Assembly: GCA_963772295.1 (NCBI GenBank)
Contig: CAVYWO010000004.1
Coordinates: 62,001 to 126,000 of the forward strand
Reading direction: 5' to 3'
DNA from: AP-15 sp963772295
GTDB taxonomy: Bacteria > Pseudomonadota > Alphaproteobacteria > ATCC43930 > CGMCC-115725
DNA: 64,000 nt
The notes beneath the pieces are model-generated. The model did not search any database and was not told the origin of the DNA. It was given only the letters and a program-made list of their open reading frames with translations. This document shows, one piece after another, positions 8,290 to 17,639 of this stretch; position 1 is the first letter of the stretch, and every line of letters begins with the position of its first letter. Both the position numbers and the translations under genes were made by a program.

Positions 8290-8918
8290 TCCTGACCGAG
8301 GGGTGCCGGACCGAGGCTGCGGCCAACCACGGCGTAGACCGGATCGCCGCCGCCGGGCGGCGTCCGGTCGAGGCAGCGGATATCGGCCCAGTTTCCGGCT
8401 TGGGCAAAATACTGCGCCACCAGGCAGAGATGACCGGTATCGTCGAGCAGGCACCAGCAGCCGATCGCCGGTGCCGGCAAACAGCGTCGCGAAAACGCGA
8501 CGACGAGGGGCGCCCCGGGCTTCAGCACGCGGCCGACCTCGCGGATCAGTTCCCCGGGCCGGGTCAAATGCTGGATCGAGGCGCAAATCGCGGCACCGTC
8601 GAACTCGCCGGCGGCAAAGTGAAGCCGCGGATCGCGGTTTAGATCCTGCACGCGCCACTCGTCGAGGAACGGGTTTTCGGCCAGAATGCAGGCATGGGCG
8701 CCGACCCCGACCACCCGGCTATAGGGAACCTCCGGCGGCAAGTGGCAGACCCAGCCCGACATCAGATCGAGGATGGCACCGCCCGCCGGCAAGATCTCGC
8801 GCTGCAACTCGGTGATCGCGGCGATTGCCGCCTCGTCGACCGCCGTGCCGCGGATGAGTTCGGGGGCGTCGACGGCGGCGTCGATCGGCGCCGGTCTAAG
8901 AATTGGCAGTAGCGCCAT
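8286..8918 (-). CDS. Class I SAM-dependent methyltransferase
   Basis: 210 residues. Motif I reads ILDLMSGWVCHLP, a divergent form in which the usual DxGxGxG is replaced by DLMSGW. Motif IV/post-I features include HFAAGEFDGAAICASIQHLTRP and the RVLKPGAPLVVAFSRR strand. The arrangement fits Methyltransf_11-type proteins; the substrate is unknown. It is convergent with apt and overlaps it by 4 bp. Homologues with DLMSSW are common in cyanobacteria and proteobacteria and are uncharacterised, so only the fold-level call is secure. Confidence 0.75.
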   Translation of the reverse strand: MALLPILRPAPIDAAVDAPELIRGTAVDEAAIAAITELQREILPAGGAILDLMSGWVCHLPPEVPYSRVVGVGAHACILAENPFLDEWRVQDLNRDPRLHFAAGEFDGAAICASIQHLTRPGELIREVGRVLKPGAPLVVAFSRRCLPAPAIGCWCLLDDTGHLCLVAQYFAQAGNWADIRCLDRTPPGGGDPVYAVVGRSLGPAPLGQD

Positions 8919-9013
8919 TTCCCCGTCTTCGCTGGTTTGGTCTGAAATGGGGATGCCGGGCGCTGTGGTCTATAGGCGAAAGATCGCCGATCGGGCGGTT
9001 TTCGCCGATTTTC

Positions 9014-10132
9014 TCATTCGGCGAGGACCCGCTCCGGCGGCGTTAGCGGCAGTGTCAAATCCTGCGCCACCGCCGGATGGGTGACCTGCCCGCGGCAGAT
9101 GTTCAAGCCGTTCCTCAGATCCGCATCGTCACGCATCGCCTGCCGCCAGCCGCGGTCGGCGAGCGCCAGCACGAAGGGCAGGGTCGCGTTGTTGAGCGCC
9201 ACGGTCGAGGTGCGGGCCACCGCCGCCGGCATATTGGTCACGCAATAATGCACCACGCCTTCCTCGATAAAGGTCGGCGCGTCGTGGGTCGTCGGTCGGC
9301 TGGTCTCGAAGCAGCCGCCCTGGTCGATCGAGATGTCGACGACGACCGTGCCCGGGCGCATCGCCCGGACCAGGCTGCGGCCGACCAGTTTCGGCGCGGC
9401 GGCGCCGGGGACCAAAACGGCGCCGATGACCAGATCGGCGGCGGCGACCTCGCGCTCGATGTTCTCCATCGTCGAATAGAGGGTATGCAGCCGGGCGCCG
9501 AATTGCAGGTCGAGCTCGTACAGCCGCGGCAGCGAGCGGTCGATGACGGTAACCCACGCCTCCATGCCCATCGCCATCCGCGCCGCATTGGTGCCGGCGA
9601 CGCCGCCGCCGAGGATCACGACTTTGGCCGCCGGCACGCCGGGCACGCCGCCCAAGAGAACACCGATCCCGCCCTGCTCCTTTTCCAGGCAATGGGCGCC
9701 GACATGCACCGCCATCCGGCCGGCCACCTCGCTCATCGGCGCGAGCAGCGGCAGGCCGCCGCGCGGGTCGGTCACGGTCTCGTAGGCGATCGCGATGACG
9801 GACCGCCGGATCAGTTCTCGCGCCAGCCGCCGATCCGCCGCCAAATGCAGGTAGGTAAAGAGAATTTGATCGGGGCGCAGGGCCGCCGCTTCGGGCGGCT
9901 GCGGCTCCTTGACCTTGACGATCATCTCGGCGGCGGCGAACACCTCGGCGGCGCGGTCGCAGATCTCGGCGCCGGCCGCGCGATAGCTCGCATCGTCGAA
10001 GCCGATCGCGGCCCCCGCCCCGCTCTCGACGATCACCCGATGGCCATGATGCACGAGTTCGCGGACGCTGCCCGGTACCAGACCGACGCGATGCTCCTGG
10101 GTCTTCACCTCCCTGGGGACGCCGATCAGCAT
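9014..10132 (-). CDS. ald: Alanine dehydrogenase
   Basis: 372 residues, standard length. The N-terminal domain begins MLIGVPREVKTQEHRVGL and has the substrate-binding lysine in MIVKVKEPQ (about residue 74) and histidine in LFTYLHLAAD (about 95). The NAD-binding Rossmann motif is VVILGGGVAGTNAARMAMG (about 170-188). It interconverts L-alanine and pyruvate plus ammonia with NAD. A good purine stretch (agggagg on the minus strand) precedes the ATG. It is a single gene with no obvious operon partner; a 547-bp repeat-containing gap lies upstream. Confidence 0.95.
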   Translation of the reverse strand: MLIGVPREVKTQEHRVGLVPGSVRELVHHGHRVIVESGAGAAIGFDDASYRAAGAEICDRAAEVFAAAEMIVKVKEPQPPEAAALRPDQILFTYLHLAADRRLARELIRRSVIAIAYETVTDPRGGLPLLAPMSEVAGRMAVHVGAHCLEKEQGGIGVLLGGVPGVPAAKVVILGGGVAGTNAARMAMGMEAWVTVIDRSLPRLYELDLQFGARLHTLYSTMENIEREVAAADLVIGAVLVPGAAAPKLVGRSLVRAMRPGTVVVDISIDQGGCFETSRPTTHDAPTFIEEGVVHYCVTNMPAAVARTSTVALNNATLPFVLALADRGWRQAMRDDADLRNGLNICRGQVTHPAVAQDLTLPLTPPERVLAE

Positions 10133-10243
10133 CGCAACGCTCCGCTCGTGCCCGCTAGCCCTCGAGACGCGCCACGTCTATCGGCGCCTAAGCGGCCGCT
10201 TAGAAAGAAGGGCTCGCCGCTTGCCCAGGGCGCCAACCTTAGA

Positions 10244-10282
10244 GCCCTCCCCCTCGATGGGGGAGGGCTGGGAGGGGGTGGT
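10244..10282 (+). repeat. G/C-tract palindrome, copy 1 of an inverted pair
   Basis: A palindrome ccctccccct/gggggaggg followed by ctgggagggggtg. The same unit recurs in opposite orientation at 10498-10545, so the two copies bracket about 215 bp upstream of ald. The pair looks like extragenic palindromes or the ends of a small miniature element. The rest of the 10133-10679 gap shows no gene. Confidence 0.7.
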
Positions 10283-10497
10283 GTCACGACAAGACCGCGC
10301 AATCGTCGCAAGCACGTCCTCAGAGTTGACGGGCTCGTCGACGTAATCTCCGTCCGCCGATCTGACAAGGTCGCCGGAGCCAGTGAATGCTTTTCTCGGC
10401 ATCCGTCATCTCGCACCTTAATTAAGAGTGGGGGCGTAGTCGCCGGCGCGGTCGAACGGACGTTTCTTCATTCTCGTTCCTGCGCTCCGGTAGCTTC

Positions 10498-10545
10498 ACC
10501 CCCTCCCAACCCTCCCCCATCAAGGGGGATCAAGGGGGAGGGCTT
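10498..10545 (-). repeat. G/C-tract palindrome, copy 2 (inverted relative to 10244-10282)
   Basis: Read on the minus strand this matches copy 1 (ccctccccct ... gggggaggg ... gggagggggtg), with a short internal duplication of 'ttgatccccc'. See the entry at 10244. Confidence 0.7.
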
Positions 10546-10679
10546 CCATTGTTCGCAACCAACCGGCACGGCGGCCGGCCGGGCGCCGCCCCCTCGTGTT
10601 CCATCTTGCCTAAACCACCGGAAGTCTCAACCATCTTCTGCGCCCGCACGGCACGAGCATCCAGTCCGGGAATCAGCCG

Positions 10680-11316
10680 ATGCCCTATAATCTTGCCTCA
10701 CCGAACGGAATAGCCGAGCCCGTCAACGTCAGTAACCTCCAGAGCTGGTTTGAGAAGGAACTCACGCAGGTTCCCAACGAGGCCGAGCGAAGCGTGCTCG
10801 AGGCGGTCGCGAACAATCTTGACTGCTTCATCAAATGGGCAGCGGAGGCATTGTTGCTTTGGCCGGAGTGCGATCGAATCCCACCGGCTGGCAAAAGGCA
10901 GAAATACCATTCATATCCCGCCCATATCCGTCAGTTGGCCGCGGCCCAGGACGTCCAGCTCGACACGCGCCCGAACGGGCCGGCAATCGCTGCCTTTTGT
11001 TTAGCCGGCGGTGAACGGCCGCCACGTTTTGGTAGTACAAATGCTTGGTCCATCCATCACCTTTATTCCGGTAAGTTCCCATACTTAGAACAAAAGGATA
11101 CGACGCACGCCGCAGAGTTGTGCGCACATTTCACCCAAAGTGCTGGTTTAATCGCCGCACATCCCATGCTGATGCTATGGCCGATGAATTTCCGTTTTTT
11201 GCGTGGCTGCTCAGGGACACGCCTTTCGTCGCTTCGGGTATGATCCTGACGGGGTCTTTTCGCCTCAGCGCAACGAATACGGATTCTGCGTCGGGCGGTC
11301 GTGCCGCGTGGTTTAG
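10680..11316 (+). pseudogene. Frame-broken hypothetical gene, about 210 residues
   Basis: Three consecutive frames join into one protein. The first runs from ATG 10680 to about 11163 and contains FGSTNAWSIHHLYSGKFPY. The second (about 11163-11230) reads ADAMADEFPFFAWLLRDTP. The third reads FRRFGYDPDGVFSPQRNEYG and ends at TAG 11314-11316. The second break is at a ccttt run where one extra t would restore frame. I recognise this as an uncharacterised alphaproteobacterial hypothetical but assign no function. Base composition is lower in GC than its neighbours, and it follows the repeat-rich gap. It is either a decayed acquired gene or an intact gene with sequence errors. Confidence 0.6.
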
Positions 11317-11413
11317 AATATCTCTGAGGACCGTCTGGCACCGCGCGGCGGCCTGGACGCGGCGCGGGAAATCGTGAACACTCGATGACACTGGCGGCGG
11401 GCGGTGGGTGGCG

Positions 11414-11773
11414 ATGAGCCGGGAGAGCGCGACGGTCCTCGCCTTCGGCGATCAGCGGAGGCGGCAGCGCACGATCTATTTCACCCGCCCCGAATTGAAC
11501 CAACTCCTCGCTCTCTACAGCCGCCATGTCAGCCGCGGCGAATGGCGCGACTACGCGATCGACCATCGTGACGGCATGGCGTTGTTCTCGGTGTTCCGCC
11601 ACTCCCGGGCGGGTCCGATCTACAGCATCGCCAAGACCGCCGGTTCGGCGGATCGCCCGGCCGAGTTCGCGGTGCGGCGCGGCCCGCAGCGGCTGCACGC
11701 GGGGCGCAGCCTCGCCGAGGCGCTCGACTTCTTTCGCCCGCGGCTCATCTTGCTCGCCGCCGGACCCGGATGA
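11414..11773 (+). CDS. DUF2794 family protein
   Basis: 119 residues. The conserved block IYFTRPELNQLLALYSRHV, then GEWRDYAIDH and MALFSVFRH, is characteristic of DUF2794, a small cytoplasmic family largely restricted to alphaproteobacteria; its function is unknown. ATG 11414 is chosen; GTG 11408 in the same frame adds two residues. Its 3' end overlaps the convergent cytochrome b561 gene by 29 bp. Confidence 0.85.
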   Translation: MSRESATVLAFGDQRRRQRTIYFTRPELNQLLALYSRHVSRGEWRDYAIDHRDGMALFSVFRHSRAGPIYSIAKTAGSADRPAEFAVRRGPQRLHAGRSLAEALDFFRPRLILLAAGPG

Positions 11774-12371
11774 CCGTGCCGGCGCCGCGCTGCACCGCGG
11801 GCCAAAACGGGAGCATCCGCTCGAACACGCCGTCGCCGCGCCGGGCGGCGTGGTAGAGGGCTCCCGCGACATGCAGCACGACAAGGAAATAGAAGAGATA
11901 TTGGCCGGCGAGGTGGATTGCAGTCGCCGCCTGCGAGAGGCGGAGGTCCTCGGGTAGGAGCGGCGGCAGCGAGACCAACCCGAACAGGCTGACCCGATGG
12001 CCGGCCGCCGCGGCGCCGACATAGCCGGCGAGCGGCATCGCGATCAGGATCGCATCGAGCGAGCGATGGGTCGCATGGGCGAGGGCCGCGGCGAGCGGCG
12101 GCACGCTCGGCGGCAGCGGCGGCGGACGATGCCGCCGGCGCCAGATGAGGCGAAAGAGCATCGCCGCCAGGACGACGACCCCGACCGAGCGGTGCCATAA
12201 CAGCAATGATTCGCCGGTCGAGGTGTTGGCCGGCGCCGCCAGCATCGCCCAGCCGAGGGCGACGACGGCGGCGGCGAGCCCGGCGACGAGCCAATGCAGG
12301 ACGACCGCGACGGGGCCGTAGCCGGCGCCGACCGGCGGGGCGACGAGTGCGGCCCGGTCCCGACCGGTCAG
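11745..12371 (-). CDS. Cytochrome b561 family membrane protein
   Basis: About 208 residues with four predicted membrane helices: AVVLHWLVAGLAAAVVALGWA, a helix after LLLWHRSVGVVVLAAMLFR, one at ILIAMPLAGYVGAAAAG, and HLAGQYLFYFLVVLHVAGALYH. Histidines LHW, WHRS, IHLAG and VLHVAG are placed as the heme b ligands of the b561 family, which passes electrons between the quinone pool and periplasmic acceptors. No ATG, GTG or TTG start lies between the upstream stop and helix 1. CTG at 12371, overlapping the aminotransferase TGA as CTGA, is the best candidate. A sequence error removing the true start is also possible. Confidence 0.75.
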   Translation of the reverse strand: MTGRDRAALVAPPVGAGYGPVAVVLHWLVAGLAAAVVALGWAMLAAPANTSTGESLLLWHRSVGVVVLAAMLFRLIWRRRHRPPPLPPSVPPLAAALAHATHRSLDAILIAMPLAGYVGAAAAGHRVSLFGLVSLPPLLPEDLRLSQAATAIHLAGQYLFYFLVVLHVAGALYHAARRGDGVFERMLPFWPAVQRGAGTVIRVRRRAR

Positions 12372-13555
12372 GTGTTCGCTGCCGACAGAAATTCGAGGGC
12401 GGCGGCGACGCCGCCGGCGCGGTGCGGGATGCCGGCGCGGTGCAGCCCCATTTCGACGCCGCTCAAGGTGCCGCACAGCATCAGATCGTTGAAATGGCCA
12501 AGATGGCCGATCCGGAACACCTTGCCCTTGAGCCGGCCGAGACCGGTGCCGAGCGACATGTCGAAGGCGTCGAGGATGATTTGGCGCAGCCGGTCGGCAT
12601 CGAACCCGGGCGGCATCACGACTGCGGTCAGGCTGTTCGAATATTCGCGCGGGTCGGCGCACAGCACCTCGAGGCCCCATCCGGCCACGGCGCGCCGGGT
12701 CGCCTCGGCGTAGCGGGCATGGCGGGCGAACACCGCCGGCAGCCCCTCTTCGTCGAGCAGCATCGTCAGCGCCTCGCGCAGCCCGAACAAGAGGTTGGTG
12801 CCCGGGGTGTAGGGAAAAAACCCGGTGCGGCCGGTTTCGAGCATCGCCTCCCAGTCCCAGTAGGAGCGCGGCAGCCGCGCCGTCTTCGCCGCACCGAGCG
12901 CCTTTTGCGAGATCGCGTTGAAGCCGAGGCCCGGCGGCAGCATCAACCCCTTCTGCGAGCCGGCGACGGTAACGTCGACCCGCCACCCGTCGTGGCGGTA
13001 GTCGATCGAGGCCAGCGACGAAACCGTATCGACCATGAACAGCGCCGGGTGCGGCACCCGATCGATCGCGGCCCGGATCTCCGGCACGCGGCTCGCCACC
13101 CCGGTCGAGGTCTCGTTATGGACGATGCATACCGCCTTCAGCCGATGCTCGCGGTCGGCCGCGAGCCGCTCCTCGACCGCGGTCGGATCGACGCCGCGGC
13201 GCCAATCGCCGGCGACGAAATCGACCGCGAGCCCAAGCCGGAGCGCCATCTGCCGCCACAGGCTGGCGAAATGCCCGGTCTCGAACATCAGCACCGCATC
13301 GCCCGGCGACAGGGTATTGACGAGTGCGGCCTCCCACGCCCCGGTGCCGGACGAGGGGTAGACGACGACGGTCTCCTCGGTCTGGAAGACCCGCTTCAGG
13401 TCGGCGACGATGGCTTTGCCGAGTTCGGCGAATTCCGGCCCGCGATGATCGATGACCGGCATCGCGATCGCCCGCAGCACCCGCTCCGGCACGTTGGTCG
13501 GCCCGGGGATCTGCAGGAAATGCCGGCCGGTATGGACGGCTTGGGTGTTCTTCAT
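12368..13555 (-). CDS. Serine/alanine-glyoxylate aminotransferase (class V, PLP)
   Basis: 395 residues. Opens with the FLQIPGPTNVPERVLRA motif and DHRGPEF of the AGXT/SgaA family. The PLP-binding lysine sits in TVAGSQKGLMLPPG (about residue 200), preceded by FMVDTVSSLASI with the PLP-ring aspartate. It transfers the amino group of serine or alanine to glyoxylate, giving glycine, in photorespiratory, serine-cycle or glyoxylate detoxification pathways. Serine as donor is inferred from similarity to bacterial SgaA. No other serine-cycle genes are nearby. It ends in an apparent overlap with cytochrome b561. Confidence 0.9.
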   Translation of the reverse strand: MKNTQAVHTGRHFLQIPGPTNVPERVLRAIAMPVIDHRGPEFAELGKAIVADLKRVFQTEETVVVYPSSGTGAWEAALVNTLSPGDAVLMFETGHFASLWRQMALRLGLAVDFVAGDWRRGVDPTAVEERLAADREHRLKAVCIVHNETSTGVASRVPEIRAAIDRVPHPALFMVDTVSSLASIDYRHDGWRVDVTVAGSQKGLMLPPGLGFNAISQKALGAAKTARLPRSYWDWEAMLETGRTGFFPYTPGTNLLFGLREALTMLLDEEGLPAVFARHARYAEATRRAVAGWGLEVLCADPREYSNSLTAVVMPPGFDADRLRQIILDAFDMSLGTGLGRLKGKVFRIGHLGHFNDLMLCGTLSGVEMGLHRAGIPHRAGGVAAALEFLSAANT

Positions 13556-13864
13556 CGGTGCAACTCCGCGGCGGGCGCCTCAATCTGCGCCGGCGCCGGG
13601 CCGCCGGCAAGCCGCGAGAAGCCGCCTCACCCTTGAGGCACACCGACGCGCCAAGCGAGCCTCGATGATCCGGGCGCTGCCCGGCATGAGCCCTGGACGC
13701 GATCGTCGCGCGCCGGTCAATGACCCCGATTAGCGGAACCCGCTGCGCATTTGGCGGCCGGAGGTCGTAGGCTGAGCCTGCAGCCTTTTAACTCGCCCTC
13801 TCGTTGAGGAGTCGGGGGCGCCGCCGGCTTGGTTCAGCGGTCGGCGCCGCCGAGTTCCTCGGGT
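13556..13864. other. Intergenic stretch without a recognised gene
   Basis: 309 bp between the aminotransferase start and the response-regulator stop, both on the minus strand. I see no conserved reading frame, RNA gene or clear terminator. It presumably contains the promoter of the aminotransferase gene. Confidence 0.5.
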
Positions 13865-14261
13865 TCAAAGGGCCACCCCACCTTCCTTCGCGGCGAGCGC
13901 CTGCTCGATCTTGGCGAGCAGGCGATCGAATTCGATCGGCTTGGTATCGAATTCGTCGCAGCCGCTCGCCAGCGCCTTCTCGCGATCGCCCGCCATCGCA
14001 TGCGCGGTCAGCGCGATGATCGGGATGTCGCGGGTCGCCGGGTGCGCCTTCAGGCGTCGCGTCGCCTCCCAGCCGTCGATCTCGGGAAGGTTCAAATCCA
14101 TCAGGATCAGGTCGGGCTGTTCCGCGATCGCACTGGCGATCCCGGCGGCGCCACTGACGGCGCTGAGGATCTCGTACGCCGCCTTGCACGTCGAAGAACA
14201 AGGTCAGCATGTAGAGGTTGTCCTCGTTGTCTTCGATATAGAGAAGCCTTCGCACGTTCAT
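13865..14261 (-). pseudogene. Single-domain response regulator (CheY/DivK-like), one frame break
   Basis: The N-terminal part starts at ATG 14261 (MNVRRLLYIEDNEDNLYML) and changes frame near 14184. The continuation YEILSAVSGAAG, LILMDLNLPEIDGWEATRRL, IIALTAHAMAGDREKAL and DEFDTKPIEF completes a receiver domain. The phospho-acceptor Asp is in LMDLNLP and the conserved Lys in TKP. Removing one g from a ggcgg stretch would restore a continuous protein of about 131 residues. It is the last gene of a two-component cluster and probably receives phosphate from the hybrid kinase just upstream. Status (true pseudogene or sequence error) is open. Confidence 0.7.
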
Positions 14262-14275
14262 TCTTTCAGTCGGAT

Positions 14276-14350
14276 CGAGATTGCTTCGTCGCTCCGCTCC
14301 TCGCAATGACAACCCATCGCTGTCATTGCGAGCGAAGCGAAGCAATCTCG
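14276..14350. repeat. Inverted repeat of the 'tcattgcgag' family
   Basis: Two arms, cgagattgcttcgtcgctcc... and ...gcgaagcaatctcg, each with a caatgac/gtcattg core, face each other across a short loop. They could form a long hairpin between the response regulator and the hybrid kinase. Related copies occur near 45900-45985 and at 56448-56535. Such extragenic palindromes are common in alphaproteobacteria; here it may act as an operon-internal terminator or RNA-stability element. Confidence 0.75.
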
Positions 14351-14353
14351 CGC

Positions 14354-17300
14354 CTAGCCTTGGGTGGCAATCGGATAAGCATGGGTCTTTCTTTTCACCT
14401 CGGAGAGCAAGGCGCCGACACGCTTCATCAGCTCGGCCGGGGCGTAAGCGCTCTTGGAGAGGATCTGCTCGACCCCCCCGTTGAGGCGCCGGCGGTCTTC
14501 GGCGCTCAGATCCAAGGCGGTGACGACAACGACCGGGATGTCCCGCCACGCGGGGTTCGCCTGCAGTGCCGCGACGACCTCGAAGCCGTCCATCTCGGGC
14601 ATCATCAGATCGAGCAGCAGGATATCCGGCAATCCCTCCGCGAGAGCATCGAGCGCCAGCCGCCCGTTGGCGGCCTCGCGCACCATCCAGCCGCGGGCGC
14701 CGAGCAACTCGCGCACGAGCCGGCGCTGCTCTTCGTCATCATCGACGACCAGAACCGTGCTCGGCTCGGTCGCGCGCCGATAGCGCGACAGGATCTCGAC
14801 GAGCCGGTCGCGATCGATCGGCTTGGTCATGTATCCCGCAGCGCCGAGCGCAACGCCGCGGCGCTGCTCGTCCACGATCGTGACGATGACGACCGGGATG
14901 TCGGCGAGCGCCGGATCGCCCTTCAGCGCGGCGAGGACGGTCCACCCGTCGATATCCGGCATCATGATGTCGAGGGTGATCGCCGCGGGCCGCAACGCGC
15001 GCGCCTTTTTCAGCCCATCGACCCCGGTCGCCGCGCTCTCGACGCCGAAACCCATGGCGGCGAGCTGCGCCGCGATCAGCTCGCGCGCGGTGGAATCGTC
15101 GTCGATCACCAAGACGGTGCCGCGGGCGCCGTCCTGTGCCGGGTGACCGCAGCCTCAGGCGCGTCCGCCGCGGCGGGGAGGACCGCCTCGGCCTCGGCCG
15201 GCAGGCGGACCGTGAAGGTCGACCCGCTGCCCGGTTCGCTCGTCACGGTTATGTCGCCGCCCATCATCGGCAAAGCTTGCGGCTGATGGCGAGACCGAGG
15301 CCGGTGCCGCCGAATTGCCGCGTGGTCGAGGCGTCCGCCTGCGAGAATTCCTGGAACAGCCGGCCCAGCTGTTCCTCGGTCATGCCGATCCCGCTGTCGG
15401 AAACGGCGAATTCGACCCACCCCTGCCCGGCCTCGCTCGTGCGGGTCACGTGCAGGCGAACCGTGCCCGCCTTGGTGAACTTACAGGCGTTGCTCAACAG
15501 ATTGAGCAGGATCTGGCGCAGCCGCATGTTGTCCGCCTGGACCGAGCCGATGTCGTCGGCACAATCGAGCTCGAGCGCGTTCTTGTTCTGCTCGGCGAGC
15601 GGCCGGGCGGTGCCGAGCATCTCGTCGACGACCGGCCGGATAGCCACGCTCTCGAGGGACAAATCCATTTGCCGGCCTCGATCTTGGAGAGATCGAGGAT
15701 GTCGTTGATCAGCTGAAGCAGGTGCCGGCCGGCGCGCAGCACGCGGCGCAACGGCTCGAGCGCCTTCTCGGTGCCGAAACGCGCGGCGTTGTCGCACAAG
15801 AGTTCCGTCAGGCCGATGATCGCATTGAGGGGCGTCCGTAACTCATGGCTCATGTTGGCAAGGAAGCTCGATTTCGTCCGGCTCGCTTCCATCGCCTCGT
15901 CGCGCGCGACTTCGAGGTGCCGCGCCATATCCGCAAGCTCGGCCTCGCTCTGTTTGATCGTCGTGATGTCGGTCCAGGTGGTGACCGTCCCACCTTCCCG
16001 GGTGCGATGCTCTCCGATACGGAGCCAGGTGCCGCTGGCGAGCTTCTGCTCATGCGCCGTTGGCGCATTGCGGTGCAGGGCCAGCCGTCGTTCGAACCTC
16101 GCATTCCGATCAACGAGCGCGGGATCGTAGTGAGTGCGGTTGATAAGCGGCCGGGTCAAATCCTCGAAGCGGGTGCCGAGGATCAAAAGATCGGGCAAAT
16201 TGAAGATCTCTTGCGAGCGAGTGTTAAAGATCACCAGACGATCGTCCTGATCCCACAGAGCGAAGCCATCGGAGATGCTCTCGATCGCGTCGATCAGCCG
16301 TTGCCTCGCCGTCGCGACCTCGCGGAGGTTCTTCTCCTCGATCTCGACCGCCGTGTCGCGGAACACGGAGAGCGCCTCGGCCATCCGGCCGACCTCGTCG
16401 TGCCGATCGCGGCCAGGGATAGCGGCGCCGGTGTTCCCCGCCGCTATCTCGGTCATTGCTGCGGTGATGCTCTCGATCGGTCGCACGATCCGAGCCAGCA
16501 CGTATTGCAGCAGGATCACGGCGGCGCCGACGATGCTGAGCGCAGTAATGGTCAGCAGAAGCAGCTTGCCGATCCTGATCGCCGCCGCCGAACGGAGCGC
16601 GGCGCTGTCGGAAGCTCTCTGCGCGGTGGTGATCAGCCCCGCCGCTTCGTCTTCGAGGCGGGCGGCGAGCAACCGGTTGTCCTGGAGCGAATGCTGCGCC
16701 GCCGCGACTTGGCGCAATTCTTCTGCGCGCAAGGCAAAAATATCGCGTTTGTCGCGACCGAAGGCAACGAGCGCCTCCGTGGCCGCCCTGAGGCCACTTG
16801 CATTCGCCGTTTCCGGAACCTGGGCGACGAATTTATTGATATGACCGAGGGCGGCCACAAACCGCTCCCGCAGAGGTTCGAGCGAACTCGCATCCTGCAG
16901 GCCGGTCGCTTCGTTGAGCAGCCCTACTACGAGGTTGCCCTCGGCGCGCAAGCCGAGAAGGATGCGCAGCGCATCGATGCCGTCAGCGACTGGCTCAGTG
17001 ACCGCTTTCCGGGTGCGCAGATTTAGGTTTTCGGCGCTCACCACGACGTTGAAGTAGGCGTCGTCTGCGAGCGGCTCGATGTTCTCCAAGAAGCGGAAGT
17101 GCGCTTTGTCGAGAGCGGCGATTGCGTTCTCCCTGCGCGTTTCGAGTGTCAGACGTTTCTCGACAACGGTGTCGAGCTCACTGAGCCCCGCTGCCATCTG
17201 CCGCTCCACGGCCGCGAGGGTATCGACTTTGAGCCGTTCGAGACCGCGGGCCGCGAGAGCTTGCGTCAAGTCGCGGAGCTTCTTTGCCTGCCGTTGCAGT

Positions 17301-17626
17301 TTGGCCCACACCTGCATGCGATCTTTTTGGCTGGTGCTCGCCGCCAGCACGGGCGCGGTCGCAGCGATCTCGGCGCTCCTCACGGCCAGGCGCAGCAAGT
17401 CCCGCATCTCGGGCATGCTGCCCGCGGTGATGTGCGTCACCGATCGGTCGATGTCGACAAAAGCGTACCAACACACTGCGCTGGCGATGGCGGTGAGCGC
17501 GGCCATCCCGCAGAAGGCGAGGAACAGCTTGGCCTTGATGCCGAAGACGCGACGTGCCGCGGCGCGGCGGCCAACCTTCGCCTGCGGGCTCAGCAATTCG
17601 ACGCCGCTCATGCGTCCCTGGGACAT
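14354..17626 (-). pseudogene. Hybrid sensor histidine kinase with two C-terminal receivers; three frame breaks
   Basis: Read across frames the locus encodes about 1,090 residues. Membrane helices at about 30-57 and 352-378 flank a roughly 300-residue sensory region. A HAMP segment (IVRPIESITAAMTEIAAGN), a PAS domain (IESISDGFALWDQDDRLVIFN) and the HisKA box SHELRTPLNAIIG (His near residue 593) follow. Next come the ATPase domain (NLLSNACKFTKAG, SDSGIGM, GGTGLGLAISRKL) and two receivers (ITLDIMMPDIDG and ILLLDLMMPEMDG). Breaks lie near 15667, 15272 and 15115. The first two are where one base is missing from an a- or g-run, so the kinase may be intact in the cell. The gene starts 13 bp after a periplasmic binding-protein gene, its likely sensor partner. 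Confidence 0.75.
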
Positions 17627-17639
17627 GCTGGGGCCGCGC

